A stretch of DNA of 64,000 nt from Clostridium sp. KNHs214. Lineage in GTDB: Bacteria; Bacillota; Clostridia; Clostridiales; Clostridiaceae. A program made the position numbers and the translations under genes. This document shows positions 17,677 through 27,417 of this stretch, one piece after another (position 1 is the first letter of the stretch; every line of letters starts with the position of its first letter). The stretch spans positions 992,001-1,056,000 of the forward strand of contig NZ_JQMW01000009.1 of assembly GCF_000744935.1 (NCBI RefSeq), written 5' to 3'. The notes under the pieces were generated by a model, which was not told where the DNA came from, did not search any database, and was given only the letters and a program-made list of their open reading frames with translations.

Positions 17677-19881
17677 TTAAAGCATATTATTTGGATTTAT
17701 ATCTATATTAATTCTTATATTATTATAATCTTCTTTAATTAATTCATAAACCATATTCTTAACTTTTTTCCCTAAATCCACATTTACTTCACCTTTAAGT
17801 ATTATCTGCCACCTATAATTATTCTTTATTTTTGTAAGTGCACAAGGACAGGGACCTAATAAATTAATTTTATCATAATTCTCTAACATTTTGTTTAAAT
17901 ATATGCCAACATTTTGTATATTTTTTATTAAAATATCTTCCTTCTCACTGCTCATATTTATACATAATATATCTGTAAAAGGAGGATATTTCATATCTCT
18001 CCTTAAGGATATTTCTTTTTCATAAAATCCAATGTAGTCATGAGATGCTGCATATTGTATACTATAATTTTCAGGACTATAGGTTTGTATAACTACTTTC
18101 CCAGGTTTTACTCCCCTACCCGCTCTACCTGAAACTTGAGTTACTATTTGAAAAGTTTTTTCGTTAGCTCTAAAATCAGGCATATTTAAGGACAAGTCAG
18201 CAGCTATTATTCCAACTAAAGTTACATTCTCAAAATCCAATCCTTTTGCTATCATTTGCGTTCCTATTAAAATATCTGCATTTTTATTTTTAAAGTTTTC
18301 ATAAATATATTCATAGGAATTTTTCTTTCTAGTAGTATCGAAATCCATCCTCAATGTTCTAGCTTTTGGAAAGAATTTTTTAATATCTCTTTCCACTCTT
18401 TCTGTACCTATACCAAAATATTTAACATATTTACTCCCACATTGAGGACATGTACTAGGTGCTTTAACATTACTTCCACAGTAATGACAATTCAAATGAG
18501 AACTTTCCTGATGATAAGTAAGAGATATATCACAGTTTGGACATTTAAAAACATAGCCACAGGCTCTACAGGATATAAAAGTTGAAAATCCTCTTCTATT
18601 TAAAAATAGTATAATCTGTTCCTTTTTATGAATTCTATCTTTTATACTATAAAAAAGTTCTCTACTAAATATAGTCCTATTATTATTTAATAATTCCTCT
18701 CTCATGTCTACAATTTTTATTTCTGGGAAATCAGCCCCATCTACCCTTTTGTTTATAGTAATAAGATTAATTTCTCCACTTACAGCTTTATAATAAGTAT
18801 TTATACTAGGAGTAGCAGAGCCTAATACAACTTTACAATTATTTATTTCACTAATTAACTCAGCTATTTCTACCGCATTATATTTTGGAGAACTTTCTGA
18901 CTTATAGCTTGATTCATGTTCTTCATCAATTACAATAAGTCCTAAGTTGGAAAAGGGTAAAAATAGAGCTGATCTAGCTCCTACTGCTACTTTAACCTCC
19001 TTATTTTTTACTCTTATCCATTCATCCATTCTTTCCCCTGGGGATAGTTTACTATGGAATACTGCTATGTCTTTCCCAAATCTCCCTTTAAACCTTTCCA
19101 CCATTTGCGGCGTTAAGGATATTTCTGGGACCAATATTATAGAATCTTTATTTTCTTTTATCATATTGCTAACTAAGTGCATATATATTTCAGTCTTTCC
19201 ACTACCAGTGACTCCATGGATTAGCGACATTTTTTTCGATGAATTTAATATTGTCTCTACAGCATCTATTTGAAATTTATTTAATTGTTTTTCTTTATAA
19301 ATTTCATATTCCCTTTGATTATATCTGTTGACTATAATTTCTTTTTGCAATAAAAAGCCATGTTTTATCATAGTATTTATGGATGATAAAGATAATGAAA
19401 ATTTATTGCTTAGTAGAGTTTTATTAAATCTTCCATTATTATTTTTAACCACATCATATATATGGCTATATGGTTTTTTATTAAATTTTTCATTCAAAGG
19501 ATTTCCTAAGAATATTACATTATTAGTTTTATTCCCTATGCCCTTAATTATTCCACTTGGAATAATTGTTTTTATACATTCTAAATAAGTACAAATATAT
19601 TTATTTTTCATTTTCTCTATAAGCTCTAAATCTTTTAAACTTAACAAAGGATAACTATCACATACGTTCTTAATATACTTTATTCCTTTTATATCCTTGT
19701 CTAAAGCTTCATATAATTGAATTATATAAGCATCTAATACTCTGTTGCCTCTTCCAAAAGGAACTTTTACACGTAATCCCTTTTGCATTTTACTAATAAT
19801 TTTTTCTGGAATAGCATATGTAAACACTCTATCTACTTGTTCTGATTCATTATCTACAATAACACCAGCATACTTATACAC
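17677..19881 (-). CDS. priA: primosomal replication restart helicase PriA
   Basis: Superfamily 2 helicase that reloads the replisome at repaired forks. 734 residues: a 3'-DNA-binding N-terminal domain, Walker A GVTGSGKTEIYM near 225, DEEH near 319, SATPS, a zinc region with eight cysteines in four CxxC-like pairs (CRACGYVFKCPNC and CHYCG/CPQCG, near 445-490), then the helicase C-terminal domain with QVSGRAGRG. The start is GTG with AAGGGTGA upstream. It lies between coaBC and def as in Bacillus. Confidence 0.96.
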   Translation of the reverse strand: MYKYAGVIVDNESEQVDRVFTYAIPEKIISKMQKGLRVKVPFGRGNRVLDAYIIQLYEALDKDIKGIKYIKNVCDSYPLLSLKDLELIEKMKNKYICTYLECIKTIIPSGIIKGIGNKTNNVIFLGNPLNEKFNKKPYSHIYDVVKNNNGRFNKTLLSNKFSLSLSSINTMIKHGFLLQKEIIVNRYNQREYEIYKEKQLNKFQIDAVETILNSSKKMSLIHGVTGSGKTEIYMHLVSNMIKENKDSIILVPEISLTPQMVERFKGRFGKDIAVFHSKLSPGERMDEWIRVKNKEVKVAVGARSALFLPFSNLGLIVIDEEHESSYKSESSPKYNAVEIAELISEINNCKVVLGSATPSINTYYKAVSGEINLITINKRVDGADFPEIKIVDMREELLNNNRTIFSRELFYSIKDRIHKKEQIILFLNRRGFSTFISCRACGYVFKCPNCDISLTYHQESSHLNCHYCGSNVKAPSTCPQCGSKYVKYFGIGTERVERDIKKFFPKARTLRMDFDTTRKKNSYEYIYENFKNKNADILIGTQMIAKGLDFENVTLVGIIAADLSLNMPDFRANEKTFQIVTQVSGRAGRGVKPGKVVIQTYSPENYSIQYAASHDYIGFYEKEISLRRDMKYPPFTDILCINMSSEKEDILIKNIQNVGIYLNKMLENYDKINLLGPCPCALTKIKNNYRWQIILKGEVNVDLGKKVKNMVYELIKEDYNNIRINIDINPNNML

Positions 19882-19907
19882 CTTATCACCCTTTTGTGAA
19901 TATAATG

Positions 19908-19930
19908 AAAAAAGCGCATTAGCGCTTTTT
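19908..19930 (-). terminator. terminator-like hairpin at the coaBC 3' end
   Basis: AAAAAGCGC, TAAT loop, GCGC and a T-run on the minus strand; the coaBC stop codon is in the loop. It would reduce transcription into priA, 27 bases further on. Confidence 0.7.
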
Positions 19931-21109
19931 ATTTATCAAATTAAATAATTCCTTTGCCACGGATCGTTTTGACATTTTTTCTAATCTCAATACATCTCCG
20001 TTTTTGCATAAAATCGTAACCCTATTATCTTCAGCACTAAATCCTGTATCATTACAACTTATGTCATTGGCCACTATATAATCTAAGTTCTTGTTTTCTA
20101 ATTTACCTTGCGCATTACATATTAAATCTTGACTTTCAGCAGCAAAGCCTATTAATGTTTGCTCCTTTTTTATTTCACCTAATTTTTTTAATATGTCTGT
20201 ATCTTTTATTAAGTTTAAGGAAAGCTTATCTCCTTTTTTCTTTATCTTTTGACTTTGATAAACTTCTGGCTTATAATCAGCTACTGCGGCAGACTTAACC
20301 ACTATATGATTTTCATCAAAGTTGTCCAAAACTGCCTTTAGCATTTCTTCGTTAGTTTTCACAGAAATAAAGTTTACCCCATGAGGAACTTTCAAAGCAG
20401 TAGGCCCTGAAATAAGAGTAACTTCTGCACCACGATCTCTAGCCTCCTTAGCTATAGCATAACCCATTTTGCCACTGGATCTATTGGTAATAAATCTCAC
20501 TGGATCTATTGGTGCTATAGTAGGTCCCGCTGTAACTAATACTTTTTTATCTAACATATCTTTTGGAGAATTTAACATAGAATTTAATATTTCTGCTATT
20601 AATTCTGTATCTGCTAATTTTCCTTCTCCCATATCGCCACATGCAAGTCTTCCACTTTCAGGTTGAATAAATTTATAGCCAAAATCCTTTAACTTTTTAA
20701 TATTATCCTGTACAATTGGATTTTTATACATATTGGTGTTCATAGCAGGAGCAAAAACCACTGGTGCTGTTGTTGCCATTATGGTAGTTGAAAGCATATC
20801 ATCTGCTATACCATTTGCAACTTTTCCTATAATATTAGCAGTAGTTGGTACTATAGCAACTAAATCTGCTTTTTTTGCTAGGGATATATGTTGTATCTCC
20901 CACTGTTTAGGTTCTTTAAACATATCATTTATTACCATATTTCCACTTAAAGCTTGAAAGCTTAAGGGATTAACAAATTCACAGGCGGATTTAGTCATTA
21001 TTACATGCACTTGAATATCTTTCTTCCTAAGTCTGCTAATCACATCTAGTGCTTTATATACGGCTATTCCTCCTGTTACCCCTAGTACTATAGTTTTTTT
21101 ACTGCTCAT
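19919..21109 (-). CDS. coaBC: bifunctional phosphopantothenoylcysteine decarboxylase/synthetase
   Basis: Couples phosphopantothenate to cysteine (CoaB, C-terminal half) and decarboxylates the product (CoaC, N-terminal flavin half) in coenzyme A synthesis. The 396 residues show GVTGGIAVYKALD, the PAMNTNM substrate clamp near 120 and the catalytic cysteine in GRLACGDMGEGKL near 157. The CoaB half follows with VLVTAGPT and the RFITNRSSGKMG nucleotide-binding motif. It begins one base after the rpoZ stop. coaD of the same pathway is at 2.3 kb. Confidence 0.96.
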   Translation of the reverse strand: MSSKKTIVLGVTGGIAVYKALDVISRLRKKDIQVHVIMTKSACEFVNPLSFQALSGNMVINDMFKEPKQWEIQHISLAKKADLVAIVPTTANIIGKVANGIADDMLSTTIMATTAPVVFAPAMNTNMYKNPIVQDNIKKLKDFGYKFIQPESGRLACGDMGEGKLADTELIAEILNSMLNSPKDMLDKKVLVTAGPTIAPIDPVRFITNRSSGKMGYAIAKEARDRGAEVTLISGPTALKVPHGVNFISVKTNEEMLKAVLDNFDENHIVVKSAAVADYKPEVYQSQKIKKKGDKLSLNLIKDTDILKKLGEIKKEQTLIGFAAESQDLICNAQGKLENKNLDYIVANDISCNDTGFSAEDNRVTILCKNGDVLRLEKMSKRSVAKELFNLINKKR

Positions 21110-21337
21110 TTACTTTATTCCTTCTTTCCCTTCTTCTATTGTTATCATATCGCCATCTATTTCGTTAATAGCAATAGTTACAGGTTTGTTAGAATCTGTA
21201 TCTAGCAATGGTTTATCACCATCTATTATTTGCCTTGCTCTTCTTGAAGTTGCTATAATTAATGAATATCTATTATCAACCTTTTTTAATAAATCTATAA
21301 TAGGTGGGTTTATCATCGATATTCCTTTCTTACTCAT
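21110..21337 (-). CDS. rpoZ: DNA-directed RNA polymerase subunit omega
   Basis: Small RNA polymerase subunit that assists assembly of beta-prime. About 75 residues with the family core PPIIDLLKKVDNRYSLIIATSRRARQI and the C-terminal KPVTIAINEI segment. I start at the ATG at 21337 (MSKKG), which has AAGGAG 8 bases upstream; the open frame extends three codons to a GTG without support. Directly follows gmk, as in most Firmicutes. Confidence 0.95.
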   Translation of the reverse strand: MSKKGISMINPPIIDLLKKVDNRYSLIIATSRRARQIIDGDKPLLDTDSNKPVTIAINEIDGDMITIEEGKEGIK

Positions 21338-21349
21338 GTGAATCACTCC

Positions 21350-21964
21350 TTATTGGTTTTTAATTAAAAATTTATCGCAAATTAATGATTGCATATTTTT
21401 CAATTTGCACTTTTCAGCTAAAACTACACTTTCAACTCTTCTTACAGCTGCCTCAACAGTATCATTTAATACTATATAATCATACTCCCTTGAACACTCT
21501 ATTTCCCTATTTGCTGATTCTAATCTAGTTTTTAAAGATTCTTCAGTTTCTGTGCCCCTGTTAACTATTCTATTTTTAAGTTCCTCATAGGAAGGAGGTA
21601 ATATAAATATAAGTATTGCTTCCTTATAAGCTTTCTTTACATTTATAGCTCCTTGAATATCTATCTCTAATATTACATCTTTCCCTTTTTCTAATTTTTC
21701 TATAACATTAGATTTAGGTGTACCATAATAATTATTATATACATGGGCATATTCTAGGAAATCATCCTCTTTAATTTTACCTTCAAACTCATCTTTACTT
21801 AAAAAATAGTATTCTTTCCCATGTTGTTCTCCTTTTCTAGGAGATCTAGTAGTAGCAGAAACTGATAGCCAAAAATCATTTCTCTTTAAAAATTCCTTAC
21901 AAATAGTACCTTTTCCAGTACCTGAAGGTCCTGAAATTACTATCAAAAGACCCTTTGAATCCAT
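21350..21964 (-). CDS. gmk: guanylate kinase
   Basis: Phosphorylates GMP to GDP. The 204 residues begin with the P-loop VISGPSGTGKGTI, followed by the GMP-binding region (ATTRSPRKGEQHGKEYYFL, near 38-56) and FLEYAHVYNNYYGTP. The ATG overlaps the remA stop by one base (TAATG). The order remA-gmk-rpoZ is conserved in Firmicutes. Confidence 0.97.
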   Translation of the reverse strand: MDSKGLLIVISGPSGTGKGTICKEFLKRNDFWLSVSATTRSPRKGEQHGKEYYFLSKDEFEGKIKEDDFLEYAHVYNNYYGTPKSNVIEKLEKGKDVILEIDIQGAINVKKAYKEAILIFILPPSYEELKNRIVNRGTETEESLKTRLESANREIECSREYDYIVLNDTVEAAVRRVESVVLAEKCKLKNMQSLICDKFLIKNQ

Positions 21965-22236
21965 TATTCCTCAACCTCTTCAATAGAGTCCTCTTCTTTA
22001 GCTGATAATCTGTGTGCAACTGTTTCTGGCTGAACTGCTGATAATATTACATGATCACTATCTGTTATTATTACAGCTCTTGTTCTTCTACCGTATGTGG
22101 CATCTATAAGCATTCCTCTGTCTCTAGCTTCTTGTATTATTCTTTTAATTGGTGCTGACTCTGGGCTTACAATAGCAACCAATCTATTTGCTGAAACTAT
22201 ATTTCCAAATCCTATGTTTATAAGTTTAATATTCAT
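21964..22236 (-). CDS. remA: RemA family regulatory protein (DUF370)
   Basis: 90 residues with the highly conserved RemA core: [23 protein letters not shown], and [24 protein letters not shown]. In Bacillus RemA is a DNA-binding activator of matrix and osmoprotection genes and forms ring-like oligomers; its role in clostridia is not established. GGAGG lies 6-8 bases before the ATG. Between yicC and gmk, as in Bacillus. Confidence 0.93.
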   Translation of the reverse strand: MNIKLINIGFGNIVSANRLVAIVSPESAPIKRIIQEARDRGMLIDATYGRRTRAVIITDSDHVILSAVQPETVAHRLSAKEEDSIEEVEE

Positions 22237-22253
22237 GTGAATCCTCCTAAAAT

Positions 22254-23132
22254 TTATTCTACATTTTGAATTTGTTCTCTTATTTTTTCTATTTCACTTT
22301 TCATATTTAATACTAAATTACATATTTCAAGGTCATTAGCTTTAGAGCCTATGGTATTTGTTTCCCTATTCATTTCTTGTACAATAAAATCTAATTTTCT
22401 TCCTACAGCTTCGTCTAATTGTAAAGTAGCTTTCACCTGTGCTATATGGCTATTTAATCTAACTATTTCTTCATCTATACATGCCTTATCAGCAAAAAGG
22501 GCTACTTCCATAGCAAGTCTTCCTTCATCTACAGAATGTTCATCCATTAACTCTTTTAATCTATTCTGAAGTTTTTCTTTATATTCTATAGGTATCTGTG
22601 GTGCTCGTTTTGCTATAGACTCTACCATAATTTTTATATTTTTGCATCTGGATATTATATCTTCTTTTAATTTTTCTCCTTCTCTTATTCTCATTTCCAC
22701 AAGAAGATTCAAAGCTGCCTCTAAAGGTTCTTTTAAGTCACCCCAAATCTCTTCCAAATCTTCCTCCTTATATTCCAAAGATATAACATCAGAAAATTTA
22801 GCAATTAAAGATACTGAAATATCATCTCTAACACTGTATGTTTCTTTTATATCTTCTAAACATCTCACATAGCTATCAGCTAATTTTTTATTGAACTTTG
22901 CTTCTAAATCTTCTTTTTGAAGCATATTTTGTGTTATAAATAAATCTACTTTTCCTCTTTTTAACCTTTCACTTACAAGCTTCCTTATATTTTCTTCCAG
23001 TGATAATAAGCTTTTAGGAAGCCTAATATTCACGTCAAGATATCTGTGATTAACTGTTTTTATCTCCACATCAAAACTTCTATTCTTCCCTTGAGAAGTA
23101 GCTCTTCCAAAACCAGTCATACTCTTTATCAT
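22254..23132 (-). CDS. yicC: YicC/YloC family endoribonuclease
   Basis: 292 residues of the YicC family, reported to have endoribonuclease activity. The N-terminus is the invariant [10 protein letters not shown], followed by [19 protein letters not shown]. The C-terminal DUF1732 part has [21 protein letters not shown]. The start at 23132 is chosen for GGAAGGA 8 bases upstream and conservation; the open frame runs nine more codons. First gene of the yicC-to-thiN cluster. Confidence 0.95.
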   Translation of the reverse strand: MIKSMTGFGRATSQGKNRSFDVEIKTVNHRYLDVNIRLPKSLLSLEENIRKLVSERLKRGKVDLFITQNMLQKEDLEAKFNKKLADSYVRCLEDIKETYSVRDDISVSLIAKFSDVISLEYKEEDLEEIWGDLKEPLEAALNLLVEMRIREGEKLKEDIISRCKNIKIMVESIAKRAPQIPIEYKEKLQNRLKELMDEHSVDEGRLAMEVALFADKACIDEEIVRLNSHIAQVKATLQLDEAVGRKLDFIVQEMNRETNTIGSKANDLEICNLVLNMKSEIEKIREQIQNVE

Positions 23133-23223
23133 ATTATTCATCCTTCCGATGGTAATCAATTCATACTAATTATTATACATATATATAACCTCGAATTTCA
23201 AGTAAAAAATTAAATACGTAAAT

Positions 23224-24375
23224 TTATTTCATTTTTTTTAAGTTTTTCAATGCTTTTTCTATAATTTCTTTTTCTCCCGTTAAAGCTATTCTAAAATAAT
23301 CATAACCTAAGTTCCCAAAAGCATAACCTGGAGTTACTATTAAATTGCATTTATATATAAGTTCCCTACAAAATTCATAGGTAGAGTATTTTTTAGGAGT
23401 TTGGCACCATATATAAAAAGTACCTTTACCATCATAATACTCTATACCATATGCTTCAAGTAGCTCCTTAGCAGTTTTTCTTCTTATATCATAAATTTTT
23501 CTCATATTATCTATATATTCCCTATTCAATTTTAATCCCTCTACTGCCGCTAACTGTATTGGAATATACTGCCCTGAGTCCATAATGGCCTTAACCCTTA
23601 AAAGTTCTTTCAAAATCTTTGGATTTCCAACAACATAGGCTATCCTAAATCCCGTCATATTGTAGGTTTTTGACATGGTACCAAATTCAATACATTGCTT
23701 TGCTTTATCAAATTGCAATAAGCTTATATTTTTTTCTCCCTGTTCAATTATCTCTCCATAAGCATTATCATTGCACAATACTATATTATTATTATAACAC
23801 ATATTTACTAATTCCCTGTAAAAATTCTCATTTGCTAAAGCTCCTGTAGGGTTGTTAGGATAATTTATCATAAATAACTTGCTTTTGTTAATTATGTTTT
23901 TAGGAATAGAACTTATATCTGGCAAATAGTCCATATCCCTTTTCAATGGTACTATCTCTGGTATTACCCCCCATAAATATGCATTATTCAAATATGCCGG
24001 ATAAGACGGATCAGTTATTATCATACTATCTCCCACATCGCAAACTGCAGGAATTATTTTACTTATTCCTTCTTTTGAGCCTATTAATATAACAACCTCT
24101 TCAGTATTTAAATTTACATTGTATACTTTTTTATAATATTTTATAACTGCCTTTTTTAGTTCTTGTACCCCTTCATAAGGTGGATATTTATTATAATCTT
24201 TCATTTTAATATTTTTTATTAGAGAATTTACTATGCTTTCATGTACTGGCAAATCAGGATCTCCAATAGATAAATCTATTATTTCTTCTCCTTTTTCAAT
24301 AAGTTCTTTTTTTAGTTCACCTATAGATTTAAACTCATAATTTCCTATCCTATACAATCTATTATTTATTTTCAT
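23224..24375 (-). CDS. class I/II PLP aminotransferase, LL-diaminopimelate aminotransferase-like
   Basis: 383 residues of the fold-type I aminotransferases. Visible motifs: DLSIGDPDLP near 35, the YPPYEGVQELKKA region, NYPNNPTGA near 170 with the Asn that contacts PLP, the Schiff-base lysine in SKTYNMTGFRIAYVVG near 236, and an Arg for the substrate carboxylate near the C-terminus (YFRIALTG). The pattern resembles DapL (LL-DAP aminotransferase, lysine/peptidoglycan pathway), but aspartate or alanine-type aminotransferases share it, so substrate is open. GGAGGAG lies before the ATG. Possibly monocistronic. Confidence 0.85.
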   Translation of the reverse strand: MKINNRLYRIGNYEFKSIGELKKELIEKGEEIIDLSIGDPDLPVHESIVNSLIKNIKMKDYNKYPPYEGVQELKKAVIKYYKKVYNVNLNTEEVVILIGSKEGISKIIPAVCDVGDSMIITDPSYPAYLNNAYLWGVIPEIVPLKRDMDYLPDISSIPKNIINKSKLFMINYPNNPTGALANENFYRELVNMCYNNNIVLCNDNAYGEIIEQGEKNISLLQFDKAKQCIEFGTMSKTYNMTGFRIAYVVGNPKILKELLRVKAIMDSGQYIPIQLAAVEGLKLNREYIDNMRKIYDIRRKTAKELLEAYGIEYYDGKGTFYIWCQTPKKYSTYEFCRELIYKCNLIVTPGYAFGNLGYDYFRIALTGEKEIIEKALKNLKKMK

Positions 24376-24468
24376 CCCTACTCCTCCATATATAACTTTT
24401 TATTATTTTATTCATATACACAAATAACTGTTACATACTCTGGAGCCTATATATTTATAAATAAACAA

Positions 24469-24500
24469 GCCACTACCAAAAATAAATTTTAGTAGTGACT
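24469..24500. terminator. terminator-like hairpin between the permease and the aminotransferase
   Basis: AGCCACTAC pairs with GTAGTGACT with one G-T pair, around a 14-base A/T loop, with T-rich tracts on both sides. It probably ends the permease transcript on the minus strand. The rest of the 275-bp gap (24376-24650) shows no gene. Confidence 0.6.
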
Positions 24501-24650
24501 ATAATTTTTTATTAATTCAACTTTCCCTGCTATAAAATAAAAATGTAAAATTGGAATTTGTTATTTAAGTAAGAACTAATAGATAAAAAGTAAGAGTTCT
24601 TGAAAAAATTGCGTTATTAACCACACATACTTCAATCCATTATTATATTT

Positions 24651-25991
24651 TTATATGCCTGTAGCTATTAATTTAGCTATAAATAGAATAGCAAGAATAT
24701 ACATAACAATAGATATTTTTTTCTTATTTTCCTTATTAAATATATTGTTTACAATGTTTAATATCACATAAGCTAATACTCCAATAGTCAATCCATCTCC
24801 TATGCTATAGGTTAATGGCATTAATGCTATAGTTAAAAATGCTGGAATTCCTTCTGTAAAATCTGCAAAGTTTATTTTAACTATATTTTCTACCATGAAG
24901 AATCCCACTATTATTAAAGCCGGTGCTGTAGCACAAGATGGTATTGCTATGAATAAAGGTGATAAAAACATAGCTAGTAAGAATAATATTCCTGTTACTA
25001 CAGAAGTAAGACCTGTTCTTCCTCCTTCTGCTACTCCCGCTGAACTTTCTACGTAAGTAGTTACAGTTGATGTACCTAATAAAGCTCCAAAAGTTGTTCC
25101 TACAGCATCTACCAATAAAGCTTTTCCTGCCCTTGGTACTTTTCCATCTTTATCTACCATACCAACTTTTGATGCAACTCCTACCAAAGTTCCAACAGTA
25201 TCAAAGAAGTCAACAAATAAGAAAGTCAACATTACTGTAATAAAAGACCAATTACTTATACCTTTAAAACTTAACTTAAATGCTATATCATTTAAAGATT
25301 GAAATGCAAATATTTTGCTTGGGAAAGATGATATTCCATAGTAAGCTGCTGCTTTAGGTTGAAGTGCTGCATATATCCAAGCACAAACAGAACTTACTAA
25401 TATCCCCCATAGTATAGCTCCCTTAACATTTTTACTTGAAAGGGCTACTATTATTACTATTCCTATTACTGCTATTAACACTGTAGGACTTGTAAAATTT
25501 CCTATGGAAACAAAAGTATTAGGATTTTTTACAACCATTCCTGCGTTAGCAAATCCTATAAATGCTATAAATAATCCTATACCACCAGTAACTGCTATCT
25601 TTAAGGTATTTGGAATAGCATTAACTACTGCTTCTCTTACTTTTGTTAATGAAAGAATAATAAAAATAATACCTTCTAAAAATACTGCTGTTAAGGCTAC
25701 AGTCCAATCAACACCCATGTTTCCACATACTGTATAGGCAAAAAAAGCATTTAATCCCATACCTGAAGCCAATGCAAATGGTAAGTTTGCATATAAACCC
25801 ATTAAAATAGTAGTAACACCAGCTGCTAAACATGTTGCTGTTACAAGTGCCCCCATTGGCATACCTGTAGCACTAAGTATGCCAGGATTTACAGCAATTA
25901 TATATGCCATGGTTAAAAATGTAGTTATGCCGGCTATGACTTCTTTTTTTACGTCAGTGCCATTTTCTTTTAGTTTAAAAAACTCTTCCAT
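24651..25991 (-). CDS. NCS2-family purine permease (guanine/hypoxanthine type)
   Basis: A 446-residue membrane transporter of the AzgA/PbuG-like branch of NCS2. It opens FKLKENGTDVKKEVIAGITTFLTMAYIIAVNP, typical of this branch, and has about a dozen hydrophobic segments, with VDFFDTVGTLVGVA near 265 and GTSTVTTYVESSAGVAEGGRTG near 310 as family motifs. It sits under a guanine-type purine riboswitch and terminator, which strongly supports guanine and/or hypoxanthine as substrate. AGGGGG lies before the ATG. Appears monocistronic. Confidence 0.93.
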   Translation of the reverse strand: MEEFFKLKENGTDVKKEVIAGITTFLTMAYIIAVNPGILSATGMPMGALVTATCLAAGVTTILMGLYANLPFALASGMGLNAFFAYTVCGNMGVDWTVALTAVFLEGIIFIILSLTKVREAVVNAIPNTLKIAVTGGIGLFIAFIGFANAGMVVKNPNTFVSIGNFTSPTVLIAVIGIVIIVALSSKNVKGAILWGILVSSVCAWIYAALQPKAAAYYGISSFPSKIFAFQSLNDIAFKLSFKGISNWSFITVMLTFLFVDFFDTVGTLVGVASKVGMVDKDGKVPRAGKALLVDAVGTTFGALLGTSTVTTYVESSAGVAEGGRTGLTSVVTGILFLLAMFLSPLFIAIPSCATAPALIIVGFFMVENIVKINFADFTEGIPAFLTIALMPLTYSIGDGLTIGVLAYVILNIVNNIFNKENKKKISIVMYILAILFIAKLIATGI

Positions 25992-26032
25992 TATTGTACC
26001 CCCTAAATAATTTTAATTTATAAATACCAAAT

Positions 26033-26077
26033 AAAAAAGCAGCTTCTTAAAGATATGAGCAATCCTTAAGAGGCTAC
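26033..26077 (-). terminator. riboswitch-controlled terminator
   Basis: On the minus strand GTAGC and TCTTAA pair with TTAAGA and GCTGC (one mismatch) around a 15-base loop, followed by six T. It lies between the purine aptamer and the permease start, as expected for a guanine OFF switch. Confidence 0.85.
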
Positions 26078-26113
26078 TTTTCATATAAAAATAAAGTAAC
26101 TTTAGTTGATTGG

Positions 26114-26178
26114 CCCATAGTCAGATATTTGCGGTATCTGGTAGAAACTTCTGATCCATATTATCAGAATTATATGAG
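26114..26178 (-). promoter_or_regulatory. purine riboswitch aptamer, guanine class
   Basis: The minus strand contains all conserved purine-riboswitch pieces in order: CTCATATAAT, a P2 stem with AATATGG, GTTTCTACC, a P3 stem, and GACTATGGG. P1 pairs CTCATA with TATGGG. The discriminator base in the last junction (GAC) is C, which in this family selects guanine/hypoxanthine over adenine. It is followed by a terminator and the purine permease gene. Confidence 0.95.
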
Positions 26179-26214
26179 TTACTAATAATTTATTTACAAT
26201 AGCTTTACAAGAAC

Positions 26215-26243
26215 ATAATATCATCTTATACTAATTTAGTCAA
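26215..26243 (-). promoter_or_regulatory. SigA promoter of the riboswitch-permease transcript
   Basis: Minus strand TTGACT and TATTAT separated by 17 bases, about 35 bases upstream of the aptamer. Confidence 0.75.
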
Positions 26244-26289
26244 TAAATTATACGAATAATTTTTATTTTATTTTATTTATAGTTCGGTA

Positions 26290-27273
26290 TTAATACAAAT
26301 CTTTTTCAAATATATTTCTAACTTCATCAATATTATTCGTTTTTCCTAGAGCTAATATTAATTTTATTCTAGCTTTTTGTCCTGGCAAGTCATCTCCAAA
26401 TATAACCCCCATATTTCTAAGCATTTTTCCTCCACCTGGATAACCATAAGAATCCATAACTCTTCCTTTAAAGCATCTAGAAACTAATACCACAGCTACG
26501 TCTTTTTTTATAGCTCTTTCCACCGCTTCAGCCATTTTAGGCGGAATATTTCCTCTCCCCATACCTTCGACTACTAAACCCTTACATCCGTTTTCAACGC
26601 AAAAATCTATAAGTTTACCATCCATGCCTGCTACAGCTTTAATTAAATCTACATTAGATTCTATTTCATCTGTATTTATGTATTGTTTCTTCAATGCATC
26701 CCTATAAAATATAGCTCTATTACTGTCTATAATACCGATTGGTCCAAACTCTGGTGTTTGAAAAGTATTCAAATGCATTGTATGTGATTTTGTAACTTCA
26801 CTAGCACAATGAAGTTCATCATTTAAACATACCATAACACCTTTATTTTTAGCCTCATCACTTATTATAGTGCAAATAGAAGCAGCTAAATTTGCTGGTC
26901 CATCATATCCCAGTTCTGAACTATTTCTCATAGATCCTGTAACTACCACAGGTTTTTCACTCTTAATAGTTAAATCTAAGAAATATGCTGTTTCTTCTAG
27001 AGTATCTGTTCCATGAGTAACAACAACTCCGCATATTTCCTCTCTTTTTAAAAGCTTTCTAACGTATTTTGATAATTCCATCATCTTTTCAGGTGTCATA
27101 TGCGGCCCTGGTAAGCTTGAAAAAGTTGAAGATTCTATTTCTGCATGTTCCTCTATGCCTGTAACCATATGAAGAATTTCATCTCCACTCAAAGTTGGAA
27201 CCGCTGCTTGAATTCTAGGATCCACTTTCATTGAAATAGTTCCTCCATTAAATACTACTGCTACTTTTTTCAT
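26290..27273 (-). CDS. L-asparaginase
   Basis: 327 residues. It hydrolyses asparagine to aspartate and ammonia. Two active-site motifs are clear: NGGTISM near residue 9 (first catalytic Thr) and VVTHGTDTLEETAYF near 85 (Thr-Asp pair and Lys downstream in the SEKPVVVTGSM region). No signal peptide is visible, so it is probably cytosolic. The start at 27273 (MKKVAVVF) has GGGGGG upstream; the open frame extends 11 codons without support. Whether it is a type I enzyme cannot be settled by eye. Confidence 0.9.
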   Translation of the reverse strand: MKKVAVVFNGGTISMKVDPRIQAAVPTLSGDEILHMVTGIEEHAEIESSTFSSLPGPHMTPEKMMELSKYVRKLLKREEICGVVVTHGTDTLEETAYFLDLTIKSEKPVVVTGSMRNSSELGYDGPANLAASICTIISDEAKNKGVMVCLNDELHCASEVTKSHTMHLNTFQTPEFGPIGIIDSNRAIFYRDALKKQYINTDEIESNVDLIKAVAGMDGKLIDFCVENGCKGLVVEGMGRGNIPPKMAEAVERAIKKDVAVVLVSRCFKGRVMDSYGYPGGGKMLRNMGVIFGDDLPGQKARIKLILALGKTNNIDEVRNIFEKDLY

Positions 27274-27372
27274 AATGTTTTCCCCCCAAATATGTTGTAA
27301 ATTCAATTTTGAAAGAATTCCTTCTGTACAAATTTATTTTACAATATTTTTATCATAAATACATCATAAAAT

Positions 27373-27406
27373 AAAAAAAAGCCAAGTTAAATTTAACTTA
27401 GCTTTT
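27373..27406 (-). terminator. terminator after the small holin gene
   Basis: AAAAGCTAAGTTAAATTT pairs with AACTTGGCTTTT-type bases (one mismatch) and is followed on the minus strand by a T-run. It lies 12 bases beyond the holin stop. Confidence 0.8.
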
Positions 27407-27417
27407 AAAAATTGAGT

